In this document: positions 1-11,300 of the stretch, piece after piece | Layout: each line of letters opens with the position of its first letter | Position numbering within the stretch: the stretch's first letter is position 1 | Source: Erythroxylum novogranatense | Lineage: Eukaryota; Streptophyta; Magnoliopsida; Malpighiales; Erythroxylaceae | Assembly (NCBI GenBank): GCA_029891385.1 | Contig: CM057228.1 | Location: forward strand, 32,882,523-32,946,522 | Direction of reading: 5' to 3' | Length of the DNA stretch: 64,000 nucleotides | Notes under the pieces: generated by a model | The model's input: the letters and a program-made list of their open reading frames with translations, nothing else | Told to the model about the DNA's origin: nothing | Databases searched by the model: none | Translations under genes and position numbers: made by a program

Positions 1-155
1 AGCAAAAGATGAATTATTTCGAAGAGTATCACCTTGCCAAGGTGCTCTTAGATGGAGATAAAGGTGTAAATAGGGGAAACTAACTTTGACATAAATTGGT
101 CCATACAAAACTATGGTGAGAAGAGGATTATGGATTTATGAGTTAGTATTAACCA
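1..155 (+). pseudogene. A1 gypsy pol fragment (integrase C-terminal region)
   Basis: This is a decayed tail of a Ty3/gypsy polyprotein. One frame reads SPCQGALRW, then IGPYKTMVRRGLW, then YELVL. These line up with the conserved block after the integrase core of plant chromoviruses (SPWKGVLRFG, KGKLSPRYIGPYEI, AYRLALP). At least three in-frame stops are present. The fragment runs off the left window edge. It ends at a 4763-bp solo LTR, and its continuation (a match to HVSMLRKY) is found on the far side at 4929. It can have no function. Identity is an inference from short conserved motifs, but the matching site duplication supports it. Confidence 0.6.
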
Positions 156-1440
156 TAAAATGTTGGGACCCGATCCGGGAATCGGATCCCAACCAGAAGA
201 CGAAACGAAACATGAACGAGAACGAAAACGAAAGAACAGAACATAAGCTGCAATAAAAGCGGATACGAATGGCGAAGCGGAAACAAAAAGCGAAGCACAG
301 CAATACGGAAACAAAATGCAAACCGGAGACAAAAGCGAAAGCGAACATAGCAAAACGCATCGAATAAGCGAATCAAAATCGGAAATCGAAAGAACGGATC
401 ATTAGGTGAAATCAAATCGGATACGTATGAAAGCAAACCAAATAAACGAAGTAATTGACCTGAATCAAATGCCGACATCCGTGAATAAAATACAAAGACA
501 AAAATGATCGCGTTGGAAACCTAAAACTAATCCAATCCGAAATCCGGTATAAAATTTTTTTTTACTTCTAATATCTTTAACCAATCTCATTCAAATCCAA
601 CAAACAATTTCCACTTTTGGAAATATAACCTCATGCAAACACTCAATACTTGATCATATTCTTATACATTTATACAAATCCCAAATTATCCCAAGTTTAT
701 CAAAAATTCGACAGCATAATGGCTGCATTTATCCTAACCCAAAACCTGCAAGGGTTCAAAAATACTTCTATAATCCTAAACACAACTCAGAATCATCGGA
801 CTCTCCCGTCCGGAATCCAAACACCAGCAAAACACACGTCTATACCTAATACTTCCATAATTCTCAATTAGTCAACACAACAATCTCATTATCTATATCC
901 AAATCACAATCATCATAGTTATAAACAATATACAATCCCCATCATTCATAAATGACAATTCAATCTAATTAACCATTCATAAATGACACAATTCCAGAAA
1001 TCGAATACGCTATACTCAAATCTCTTCCATAACTTTCTTAAATACACATGTCCAGAACTCATAAAACATTCTTATAATGACTTACACAACACACTTAATG
1101 GCATTCCAAGCCCAAAAATACATAAGATACACTCTGAACAAAAATGAACAAAGGTCTTTTCTTTCTTTCATCCTATCTCCTGCACGAAACCTGGAGATGG
1201 GGATGAAAGGGGGGTGAGCTACATACTCGCTTGATAACACATTTATAAATTGAAAATAAGCGAAATCATTTTCATAAACTTTTGCCAAAAGGCTTATTTT
1301 TCAAACTTTACAACCTTTCAAACATTTTCCTCAAACCTTTCAATATTTTTCAAACTTTTCATAATAAATTTCACTTTTTCATTTCTCAAATTTTAAACAT
1401 GAATGCAGCACATAGAAACAAATCAAAAACACGTAACATA

Positions 1441-1690
1441 TCAAAATGGTCTAGTTTGGTCCAAAACAGAACGTACTGCACATTCCCGCATAGCGGTCCC
1501 AGCGGTACCGTGAATGTAACGTATTACACTTTCTCGCATAATGTCCTGTGCAGCCGTGAGCAGAATCGTATTATACTTTCCGCATAGCGTCCAGTTATAG
1601 CCGTGAAGGAGTCCGAATCGGAGCTCCGTGCCACTAGCGGGCATCCGGGAGAAGGCTATAAACGAATAGAGACAGTGCACTGACTCACAA
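1441..1690. repeat. Conserved LTR block shared with the D LTR
   Basis: This GC-richer block has short repeats around CGCATAGCG and GCCGTGA, and ends with CACTAGCGGGCATCCGGGAG. A related block lies in the D LTR at about 40100-40260, with CACTAGCGGGCAGGCGGGAG. It shows that solo LTR B1 and the D LTR belong to related lineages. No function is evident. Confidence 0.5.
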
Positions 1691-3902
1691 GGACCTGACC
1701 AAACTCACATAACACATAAGCAAAAACAAAAATTCGAATTGCCCGGAGGCCCTTTTCAAAATCTTGATTTTCTTGAAAATTTTCATATTTCCACATAATT
1801 CCCACATACAAATCAAATTGCCCGAAGGCACATTTTGAAACTTGATTTTATACCTTCACATAAGGCATACAATTCAATCAATTTAATAATGCAACAAACA
1901 TAGCAATTATCAAAACATTTATATATAATGATGCAAATTTGTTCAAAACACATTCGGAAATCATAAGTCCACTATGAACCAACATTTTTCAAACATTTAC
2001 AAAAACGATAATTTATCAAAAATCCAAGTTTTGCTTTCTTTAATTTTTCAAAATTGTTTTCTTTAATTTTTCAAACATTGCATATTGCTTATAAATCAAA
2101 ATATAAATATGCCACCCACCTCGAATTAATGTCAGAAACCTGATCCTAGCTCCAATTTGATCCTTGCTTCTTTCCTTCTTCCAAAAAAACTTAACCTAAG
2201 CCATAATCATCCAAATTTAACATTATAAATAACATAATTCTCAAACTTAACTATAGGAAACCCAAATTCATCACTTTTCTAAGCTATCTAAATCATCAAT
2301 TTCGAACATCCCCAAATTCCACAATTGACCTAAACTAATTCACTCAAATTTAATATCATATTTAACTTAATTTCTCAAATTGAACTTAGAAAACATTAAT
2401 TCCTCACATACTCAAGCTATCTAAATCTCCAATTTTTAAAAACTCCAATTTCCAAAATTGGCCTAAACTAATTTTCACAAATTTAATATCATAAATCACA
2501 ATTTCTTCAAAATTAATTTCATATTTCATAAACCCATATTCTCATCTATAATTTTACATCAAAATTTCACAAAATCCTCTAACACAAAATTAAGCCTAAA
2601 CCTTAATTAATTTTCCATCCAAAATTAAACACAACTTAAAGCATATACATCACAATTTACTTCATAAATCACAAACCCATGTCCTTTTCCACAATTCTAA
2701 ACCAAAAATTCATCATAACACACACATCAAATTTTTGACCTTACCTCATTCTTCACTGAAATCTGACTTTTCTTGGCTTGGAAGGAAGCTCTTGTGCTCC
2801 TCCATCTTTTTCTCTCTTGATACAACCTCAAAATCCCTAAGAATCAAGTAGAAAAATTGAAATTTAGCTTTCTCTCTCATCTTTCTCCATGGCCGAAGCT
2901 TCTCCATCTTTCTTCTTCTTATTCTTTCTTCTTCTTTCCACTAAAATCGTGCTTTTCCTTCCCCAAACGACATCTTTATACTTTAAATAATGCCATGTCA
3001 TTTAAAAGAAAGTCAAATGACCATATTGCCCCTCCATTCAAAGCTTAAAGTCATGCTTACTTGCGGGTTTGATTCGCACTATCAATTTGAAGGAATTTGT
3101 CAAAACTTCCTTCTATAGAAATGTTCCTCTATGTCTTAATTTCATAATGCCACAAAAATCATCCAATTTGGAGCACTACATCAAAAGTTATGCACAAAAC
3201 ATTTCGGGTTGTTTATATTCTAACACATTTTCCATCATGTTATTTCCATCCAGAAATTTACATTCTTAATCCAAAAATTGACATTTGATGTCTTCATAAC
3301 AATTGTAGCTCTATTTCTCTAGTTTAATTCAAATTAAGAATTGCCTCATTTCGATTCCCAGATCAAAAGTTATGCTCAAAATACTCTCAGGTGTTCCTAA
3401 CCCAAAAATTGCACACTAATCCGAACTTCCATTTATAAATTAAAACTCTTAGGGTAAAAATTGAAATTTACTTTCCTCATATGACTTGTAGTCCCATATC
3501 TTAATTTTATTTCTCCTCAAGAATCACTTCAATCGGATCTCTACAGGTCCCGAATTTCTCAAAATACTAAACTATATTCAGAAAATTTCCCGACTCATTT
3601 TGATTAAATTAATCACCCTTAAATTAATCTAAAAAATTCATAATATTCCATGTGGATGTAGATAATTGTCTTAGAAATCCAACGCCGCAAGAATCAACTC
3701 AATCGGATGTCGGACGGAAAATATATGAGAAAAATAGTGAACAAGGGTCGGATTGGAGGAGGAAGCTAACAAAGAAATCAAAACGGCGTCGCATGGAGGA
3801 GTCCCAAAACTACGTCGTACGGAGTCGAAACGCTCGTGTACTGAAGAGGCGAAACAAGAAACGACGTCGCAGCGGAAAGGAGAAAACGACATTGTTGTGG
3901 AA

Positions 3903-4075
3903 CAGGCGCGCGCGCATTTAGGGCGTGGGCTCGCTCGCCCTCGCGAGGCGTCGCCCTCGCTACGGCGAGCTGGACGCTCGCCCTCGCGAAGGCGATGCGT
4001 CGCCCTAGTGACGGCGAGCTGGACACTCGCCCTCGCGAGGGCGATGCGTTGCCCTAGCGACGGCGATACGTCATT
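3903..4075. repeat. CpG-rich palindromic islet in solo LTR B1
   Basis: About 170 bp of very GC-rich DNA sits in an AT-rich LTR. It is built from about 50-bp repeats of the type GGCGAGCTGGACGCTCGCCC and CTCGCGAGGGCGATGCG, which fold on themselves (CTCGCGAG and similar). The equivalent position in the B2 copies (about 53023-53060 and 55888-55935) has a much shorter and different version. It gives spurious ORFs on both strands. Confidence 0.75.
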
Positions 4076-4928
4076 TTTTTTTCACTTAATAAAACCGAAT
4101 ATTTCCAAAAATCATATCTCTCAATCCCAAACTCCAAATTTGACAAACTTGGTCTCTATGGAAAGCTTAAAGGAAGCTCTACAACTTCCATGTAGAACTC
4201 CATAATCAATTCCATCTCCAAAATGATCAAATTTCTAATCAAAGGTTCTGCCCAAATAATAAATCTCTAAACAATAACTCAACTTTGAAAATTTCTATCT
4301 TTCAACTCCAAAGTTCAAACACATCATATTTTATATCAATGCGAAGATCCGAAAATCACCTACAACTTTCATGAAGGACAAATAAATCAATTTGACCTCT
4401 AAGGAGGTTAATTTTCCAATCAAAAGTTCTATCCTCTCATAATCATGCTAAAACCATAACATAAACTTGTAAAAATCATAACTTATTATTCCTTAATCGA
4501 AAAATTCCATTCTTTATATCAAAATAAAGATCAAATCAAATCCTTCAACTTTCATGAATGACTTCAAAGCTAAATTAACCTCTAACTACGTAAATTTCTC
4601 AGTCAAAGCTTTAGTCATAATATAAGTCAATCGATAATACACCTAAACTTTGACTGATCATAACTTTCACTCCCGATATCGAAAAATTGCAAACTTTATG
4701 GCTACAGAAAGCTCTTAACATAATATACAAGTTTCATGTAGATCATTTTATCAAATTTTGCCTAAATCAAAAGTCAACCCTCAAAAGCCAAAAAGTCAAA
4801 CTTTTTACAAATTTTCATATTTTCACACTTTCTCTCTTTATTTCTTAATTTTTCAACTTATTTTCAATCAACTCATCCACTTTTGAATATTTCTTATTTT
4901 CACTCAAAAATCGGGGTCTAATATAAAA

Positions 4929-5244
4929 GATGTTTCAGATTGACACAGTGTTACATGGATATAGCTAGGAAGTATTGTGATGATCCGATATATGTGTTAT
5001 AGAAACTGGAAGTGAAAATTTGAGTAATCAGAAACTTATCAAGGAAATAATTAAGAAAGTATGATATCTAAACAAGAGATTGAGAGACCTATTGAATCTA
5101 TCAACTGTGGTCTTTTGGAAGAAAGTATCCGAGTGGCGAAATTATATAGGAAACGAAGGAACATATGAGGTAATAGTACTCCTGCATTATTGATTAACCA
5201 GATATTAATTTCGAGGACGAAATTTCTTTTAGGAGGGGAGAGTT
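4929..5244 (+). pseudogene. A1 gypsy pol 3' end (chromodomain region) and polypurine tract
   Basis: This is the continuation of the 1-155 fragment. A frame reads MDIARKYCDDPIYVL, matching the plant gypsy motif HVSMLRKYxxDPSHVL. It runs with stops to ISRTKFLL, whose DNA is the typical element end ATTTCGAGGACGAAATTTC at about 5207. A purine tract, AGGAGGGGAGAG, lies directly before the LTR start at 5245, as expected for the plus-strand primer of reverse transcription. Several stops and indels make it non-functional. The order pol end, purine tract, LTR shows that A1 lies on the plus strand and that 5245-8714 is its 3' LTR. Confidence 0.75.
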
Positions 5245-6567
5245 GTAACATCCCGTTCTCAGATTGAGGGTTAGAACCTTAAAATATGGTACATGAAACA
5301 TTAATGAGAGACTAGAAATTTATTTTTATTGCTCTTGCATAATATGTCATACACATATACATGAATAATGAATTTATCTGCACATGAAAATAAGTGTACA
5401 TGCATTCATGAATAATTCCGGGTAAAATTGTTTATAAATGTGATTATTATTGAGAATTTTGGGTTGTATGTGTTGAAAATTGATTTGGAAAGTGAAATGG
5501 TTGATTTAGAAATTTTGGAGAGTTTTAGGAAAATTTCTGAAATTTGGAGAAATTTTTGGACTAGGAAAAATACCAAGTGGCAAGACAAATGATAAATGGT
5601 AGTAGAATTTACTGTCTAATGGCAATGAAAATTTCTATAAATGACATAGAAATTTATTAACAAGTGCCATTGAAAATTTGGAGACAATTGGAGTAGAAAT
5701 TGAAATTGATTTGACTAGTTAAATAAGAGAACGAGCTTAAATCCATGGGAATTTAGACATGTGGCAAGTGACAAGTGTCACTTGCCAAACCATGTATTAA
5801 GCGTTTACCTTTTTAATCTTAAAGACCCTACTTATTGCCTTCCACAATGCTATCATGTATTTGAAAGACAATAAAAAGGTCTTGTATTTTTGCTCACTTC
5901 TTCATTTTCGTAGCTCTCTTTTTGGGATTTAACCCTTCAAATCTTATATTTCATGCTACTCTTCCACCTTGCTCTCTCCTTCATTCACACTAAAAGACCC
6001 AACCTATTCCTTCATGAAAGTGGATGATGGTGGAGATGAAAGAGTTAGGGTTTAATGGTGATTTTGAAGATTTGGAAGCAAACCCAAGTAAGTTATGCTT
6101 TAAATGTTATGGGTATTGTTCAATGGAACTAGAAATGATAGATTAAGCATGAGGAATTGAAAGTTGTAAGTAAAGAGTTAAAAATATTTTGATCTTAAAT
6201 TTTCATGCTTTTTCTGTACTGATATAGAGAGTTTTTGATGAAATTATCTTCATGAAAGTTGTAGATATTTCTCTCAGCTTTCCATTGATATAAAGTATGA
6301 AAATTTTTGGATATTGGAGTTGAGAGATATGACATTTAGAAGTCTGTGATATTACATGGGATGGATATTCGGGACAACTGAATTCATTTGAAATTTTGAT
6401 CCTTATAGAGGCAAAATTTATTCTCAATGTCTCATGAAAATTGTAGATTTTTCTTTTATCTTTCCATTGATATAAAATTTGTAAATTTTGGAGTTCTAGA
6501 TCAAAAGTTATGAAAGTTTGAAGTTGGGACATCAGTGAAGAAAAAGGGTCATACGTTCAACCAAATG

Positions 6568-6644
6568 TCGCGGTCGTGCATGCGCACGATCGCGACTTCG
6601 CAGGACTACCTGAATATCGCGATCGTGCAGGTGCACGATCGCGA
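6568..6644. repeat. Two CpG-rich palindromes in the A1 LTR
   Basis: The second palindrome has perfect 13-bp arms (TCGCGATCGTGCA at 6617-6629 and its reverse complement at 6632-6644) around GG. The first (6568-6595) is a slightly imperfect copy. Both are followed by CTTC, so they are also a direct duplication about 49 bp apart. The surrounding LTR is AT-rich. Confidence 0.85.
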
Positions 6645-8227
6645 CTTCCCTATTTGTTCAAGGAAGGCTATTTTCTAAACATATTTTGATCTTTTGGCTA
6701 TAACTTCTTCGTTCGACCTCCAAATGGCCTGATTTTTGAAGCATTGGATTCATAACAGATTTTTCTATCTATACATAAAACGTTATAGCTTTTGGTTTTG
6801 ATTTGAAAAAGATTGATAGAATCAAAGTGAGTGGATCGGTGGGAAGTGTAAGAGTTAGAGATTTTTACTAAACATGCTTCAGTATTTTGGTGATATCTTG
6901 ATCTGTAGGATTCCAAATAAGATAAATTTTAATTTTGAGTAAACTAGAGATATAGGCCTACAAATTGTCTCAAGATGTAGAATTTCAATTCTTTCTCTAA
7001 GATAGTGAATTTCTGGATGAAAGTTGTACATATTACAATGTTTTTGAATTGGGATAACCCAACAATGTTTGAGGCATATCTTTCAAATTGCTGAACCAAA
7101 TTGAGTGATTTTGGTGTCAATGGAAAATAAGACATAGAGGAACACTTTTTTAGAAGATAGTATGACCAAATTATACTAGTGTCACTTTATGATTGAATGT
7201 GAATAATGGACTCGAAAGTGTGACTTGGAAGAATTCTGAAGTGAGTTGTTGAGAAAGGAATGGAGATTTTAATGGTTTTAGTGAGGCGTAAATCTAAGTA
7301 TTAATTATACTTATATGAATTTTGAAACGGGAATGATTTTTGTAAAGAAATTAATGGTAAAATAACCAAGATTGTCATGAACATGCATTGTACATATTTC
7401 ATTTCAGTCATGTGCATTATTTAACACTTATGATTGTACAAAGTGTGATGTATGTGTATCTTACGTAAATGGGTTGTGTAAGTTAGAACGTCTACAATCA
7501 AGCATTTCCAGAATTTGGAAGCGAACGCTAAATTGGAGCGTACCGTCAGTAGACCAAGATGGTCTCACTTTATTATTTGTTATTTGAATTTTTTATTAAT
7601 TGACTATTGAATCATTATGTGAATGTGAATGATTGTGATGGGTTTCGGACAGAAGGTCCGATGAATTTTAGGTATGAATGAAATATTGAAATGTTACTTG
7701 CATGTGAATGAGATGAAATAAGTGTGCATAATATGATTGTTAAATGCTGGACCTCAATTCGATGACAAATGTGTTTGAATGCGAATTTGCATGTAAATGA
7801 AAAGGGATACTCAACTCTAATGTTGAATGCCCGACTACAGTCTGATGATTTGTGAATGTGGGTGAATGTGGATCATGCAAATGTCACTGATGCATTTCAT
7901 TTCATGAATGCATGAAACATAATGGTTTTTGTGACTAGAGTAGCCACCGATCAAAGCTTAAAGCTCAACGAGTGAAAATGAGCTTCGAGCTTAAAAGTGA
8001 ATCAGAGCCTCAAGCTCAACGTTTAATGAGCCTTGTATCCCCCAAGCGAGTAAAGGACAGTTATTAATGAGCTCTATATGGGACAGTTTAGGTACTCAGT
8101 CACAACAAAGTAACAAATGGAAAGTTTGTCTCATGTGCACTGCATATGCATAATATGAATGATTATATCTATGGAATGTGAAGTGTGAACTGTTGTGAAT
8201 GGGATTATGTGTTATGCAATTGGGTGA

Positions 8228-8321
8228 GCCATCGATGATGGTCACTCATTGAGTTCGCAACACTTACCCAAAATTTGCAAATATTTTTCAAGCTCAGAAG
8301 AATACCCCGTTAGGCAACGGG
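8228..8321 (+). promoter_or_regulatory. Conserved LTR block and 6-bp stem hairpin (A1)
   Basis: CCATCGATGATGG followed by CTCATTGAGTTCGCAA (8228-8261) is kept in all five A-type LTRs here, about 395-480 bp from the LTR 3' end. About 45 nt downstream, CCCGTTAGGCAACGGG (8306-8321) forms a perfect 6-bp stem with an AGGC loop. The position fits the R/U5 part of the transcript. A role in RNA packaging, dimerisation or processing is only a guess. Confidence 0.5.
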
Positions 8322-8714
8322 AGTATACCTATTGCATGCAAGGGAAAGATAGAGGTCAGGATCAGTTCGTTTCTGCATTGTATTTTTTTATTTTTGTGCT
8401 AAATTGTATATTTTGCATATTTTTGTATCATGTGTATTTGAATAGTTCGGTATGTAATAACTTTTGAAATTGGAAATATTTTTTTATTTGAATTTAGGCC
8501 CGAGTGATTGGTCGTAACCTTGTGTATGAAAATGTTTAACAAATAAAGTGGGCCCAAATTGACTACTAATTTTTGCATATTTGATTGTATTAAAAAAAAT
8601 CTGGGTACTAAAATTTAAACGATTGAGCGCTCTGACATGCCACTCTCGCGGGGCACGGACTTGGATATCAACCATCGATGTCGGATTCAGGTCTTGCGGG
8701 AGTGGGGTGTTACA

Positions 8715-9284
8715 TTTGCCTAAAAGGAAATGACAGTAAGTGAATATGAGCGTCGATTTACACAATTATCTCGATATGCGACTAAGATGATGCTGAGTGA
8801 GGTGGCCAAGGGTCGAAGATTTGAATCAGGACTACATCTAGCCATTAGGGAAAAAGTGGTGGTGCAGAACTTTTATGATTTCCAACAACTGGTTGAGGCG
8901 GCTTTGAAGGTTGAAAACATCGAGAACATAAAGAGCGTCATAAGCAAAAAGAGAAAGGGGAGAGAACAATTCAAAAGGGGGGATGGTACTTCTATGCCTG
9001 AGAGGAGTGTCAAGACTTTCCTTATCCAGTCTGAGGAGAGGAGCAGTGGTGCAAGCAAGCCTAAATCGATGAGGAATTCTACTGTTTCTCATCAAGCCTC
9101 AATGGTGGGAGGTAGTAGAAGGGGAGAAAGGGACAAGTCATCTGTCCCTAAGTGCGACCATTGTGGCAAGTTTCATGGAGGAGAATGCTACAGATTGACT
9201 AGAGCTTGTTTCAAATGTGGAGAGAAGGGGCATATGGCTAGAGAGTGTCCACGGTATGCAAGAAGAGAGGGAGAACAGATGTAA
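8715..9284 (+). pseudogene. A2 gypsy gag, 3' two thirds
   Basis: This is the capsid/nucleocapsid part of a Ty3/gypsy element. After the A1 insertion point the frame reads MTVSEYERRFTQLSRYA, the conserved retrotransposon gag core, then a basic linker, then a CCHC zinc knuckle CFKCGEKGHMAREC near 9207-9248 with all four metal ligands. A second cysteine cluster (CDHCGKFHGGECY) precedes it. The frame closes at TAA 9282-9284, and pol continues in the same frame. There is also one stop just before MTVSEY. The N-terminal third lies left of the window beyond A1. Gag would package element RNA in virus-like particles, but this copy is broken. Confidence 0.85.
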
Positions 9285-11300
9285 GCTTCGAAGAGAACTG
9301 AGCCAGTGGGACTAAAGACTACAACTGAAGTAGGCAGCTCTGATGCAGTAAGGAGAGAGAATCCTCCAGGAAGACCAAGGGGGCAAGCACCAGCTAGAGT
9401 TTTTGCAATGACACGAGAGGACGTAGAGACCGTCCAAAAAGTTGTGACAGGTATGACTAAATTCTTTGATGATGATGTGATTGTTTTGATTGATCCAGGT
9501 TCTACCTACTCCTTTGTTTCATCAGGTAAAACTATGTTGGGTAAAGATTTGAGTCCATTAGATATTCCTTTGATGGTGAGTACTCCAATCGGCCAATGTA
9601 TTGTGATTAGTCAAGTTTATAGTGATTGTTAGATACATATTGGTAGGGGACACTTAGTGATGGATTTAATTCCATTGAAGATGGAAGGATTAGATGTGAT
9701 TTTCGGTATGGATGCCGTAGAGAAGTACAATGCCAACTTAGATTGCAAACAAAAAACAGTGGAGTTCGAGTTGGATGATGGAAGAAAGGTGATGTTTATA
9801 GGAGACATGAAATCTAGTTCATCGAGAATTATTTCGTCTTTGATGGCAGAGAAAATGATAAGGAAAGGGTGTGAGGCATTTTTGACCTATGTGGTACACA
9901 CATGGGCAGATAGAGGAAAGTTAGAAGATATGCCAGTAGTTAGGAAATTCCCGAATGTCTTTCCTGAGGAGTTACTAGGACTACCGCCACTTAGGAAAAT
10001 TGAATTTCCCATTGAGCTTCTTCCAGGCACAACGCCTATTTCGATTCCACCTTATAGAATGGCTCCAGCGGAATTGAAGGAGCTTAAGGAACAATTGGAA
10101 GATTTTTTGGAGAAAGGTTATATTAGGCTGAGCTCTTCACCTTGGAAAATGCCGGTTCTTTTTGTGAAGAAGAAAGATGGATCCTTGAGAATGTGTGTGG
10201 CTTATAGGAAGCTTAATCATGTCACCATCAAGAACAGATATCCGCTCCCATGCATAGATGATTTGTTTGATTAGTTACAAGGGGCAAGGATCTTTTCTAA
10301 GATAGATTTGAGATCGGGTTACCAGTAGTTGAGGATAAAGAAGTCCGATATATTAAAGACTGCTTTTAGAACACGATATGGCCATTTTGAGTTTTTGGTC
10401 ATGCCTTTTGGGTTAACAAATGCACTCGTAGCTTTCATGGATTTGATGAATAGAGCTTTTAGACCTTTCTTAGAAAAATTTGTCATTGTTTTCGTTGATG
10501 ATATTTTGGTCTATTCTAAGAGTAATAAGGAACATGGGGAACACTTGAGAATTTCTTTGGAGACATTGAGGAAGAATGAGTTGTATGCTAAATTCGACAA
10601 GTGTGAGTTTTGGCTAAAGGAAGTGACGTTTCTTAGACATGTGATTTCAGAGCAAGGAGTTCATGTGGATCCAAAGAAGATAGAAGCAGTTGTGAAATAG
10701 GAAACACCTAATAATGTAGCTCAAGTGAGAAGTTTCTTGGGATTAACTGAATATTATAGAAGGCTTGTGGAGAGCTTTTCAATAATAGCAGCTCCACTTT
10801 CCAAATTGACAAGAAAGAATCAGAAATTTGTATGGACAAAGGAATGCCATAACAGTTTTGAGGAATTGAAAAATAGGCTTACAACTACACTGGTTTTGAT
10901 TTTGCCTTCGGGTAGTGAAGGATACATAGTATATAGTGATGCCTCAAGGAAGGGATTAGGTTGTGTGTTGATGCAAGGTAATAAGGTGATTGCATATGCT
11001 TCTAGGCAATTAAAGCCTTATGAGATGAACTATCCTACGCATGATTTGGAGTTAGCAGCTATAGTTCTTGTATTGCAGCTATAGTTTTTACATTGAAAAT
11101 ATGGAGAAATTATTTGTATGGAGGCACCATCAGGATGTTTGCGGACCATAAGAGTCTTAAGTATCTGATAAGCCCAAGAGACTTAAATTTGAGACAAAGG
11201 AGATGATTAAAGCTATTAAAAGATTATGATTTGATGATAGACTATCATCCAGGGAAAACCAATGTAGTAGCGGATGCACTGAGTAGGAAGTCCACTATGG
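9285..11300 (+). pseudogene. A2 gypsy pol: protease, reverse transcriptase, RNase H
   Basis: Domains run in gypsy order. The aspartic protease has LIDPGSTYSFVSS (about 9486), where the usual D-S/T-G is DPG. Next come [17 protein letters not shown] and the reverse transcriptase from about 9990 ([19 protein letters not shown], then [19 protein letters not shown], with the catalytic FVDDILVYS at 10491). RNase H follows ([27 protein letters not shown]). In-frame stops lie at 9630, 10272, 10326, 10698 and about 11205. A 20-bp tandem duplication at 11055-11094 shifts the frame inside RNase H. Removing it restores register with the next domain. Apart from those lesions the sequence is well kept, so decay looks moderate. 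Confidence 0.9.

Larger units (their letters stand above)
156..4928 (-). mobile_element. Solo LTR B1, 4763 bp, with TAAAA target duplication
   Basis: The LTR spans 161-4923 on the minus strand. The plus strand begins TGTTGGGACCCG and ends GGGGTCTAATA, the inverted form of the TGTTGGACCCC start seen at 50050 and 56809. TAAAA flanks it at 156-160 and 4924-4928, so it is one clean insertion with no internal region, the product expected from LTR-LTR recombination. It splits the A1 pol tail. Much of 1880-4900 is closely similar to the B2 copies at 51048-53957 and 54463-56809, while 161-1880 is missing from those copies. The ORFs in it are chance, including the Arg-rich ones at 3652-4205. The LTR is long for a plant gypsy element. 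Confidence 0.88.
5245..8714 (+). mobile_element. 3' LTR of gypsy element A1 (3470 bp)
   Basis: The LTR begins TGTAACATCCCG directly after the A1 polypurine tract and ends GGGGTGTTACA. The next base falls inside the gag gene of A2, so A1 was inserted into A2. The expected duplication of TTTGC (8715-8719) would lie left of the window. The 3' part carries the hairpin at 8306-8321 and the CCATCGATGATGG block at 8228-8261 that recur in the other A-type LTRs. The ORFs here are chance. Confidence 0.85.

Noticed and set aside
3652..4205. Arg-rich ORFs on both strands
   Set aside because: They lie over the CpG-rich islet of solo LTR B1 and have no homologue in the other LTR copies.
5245..8714. The LTR at 5245-8714 as the 5' LTR of A2
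   Set aside because: It follows a pol end and polypurine tract, has no primer site after it, and runs straight into the middle of gag. It is the 3' LTR of A1 inserted in A2.
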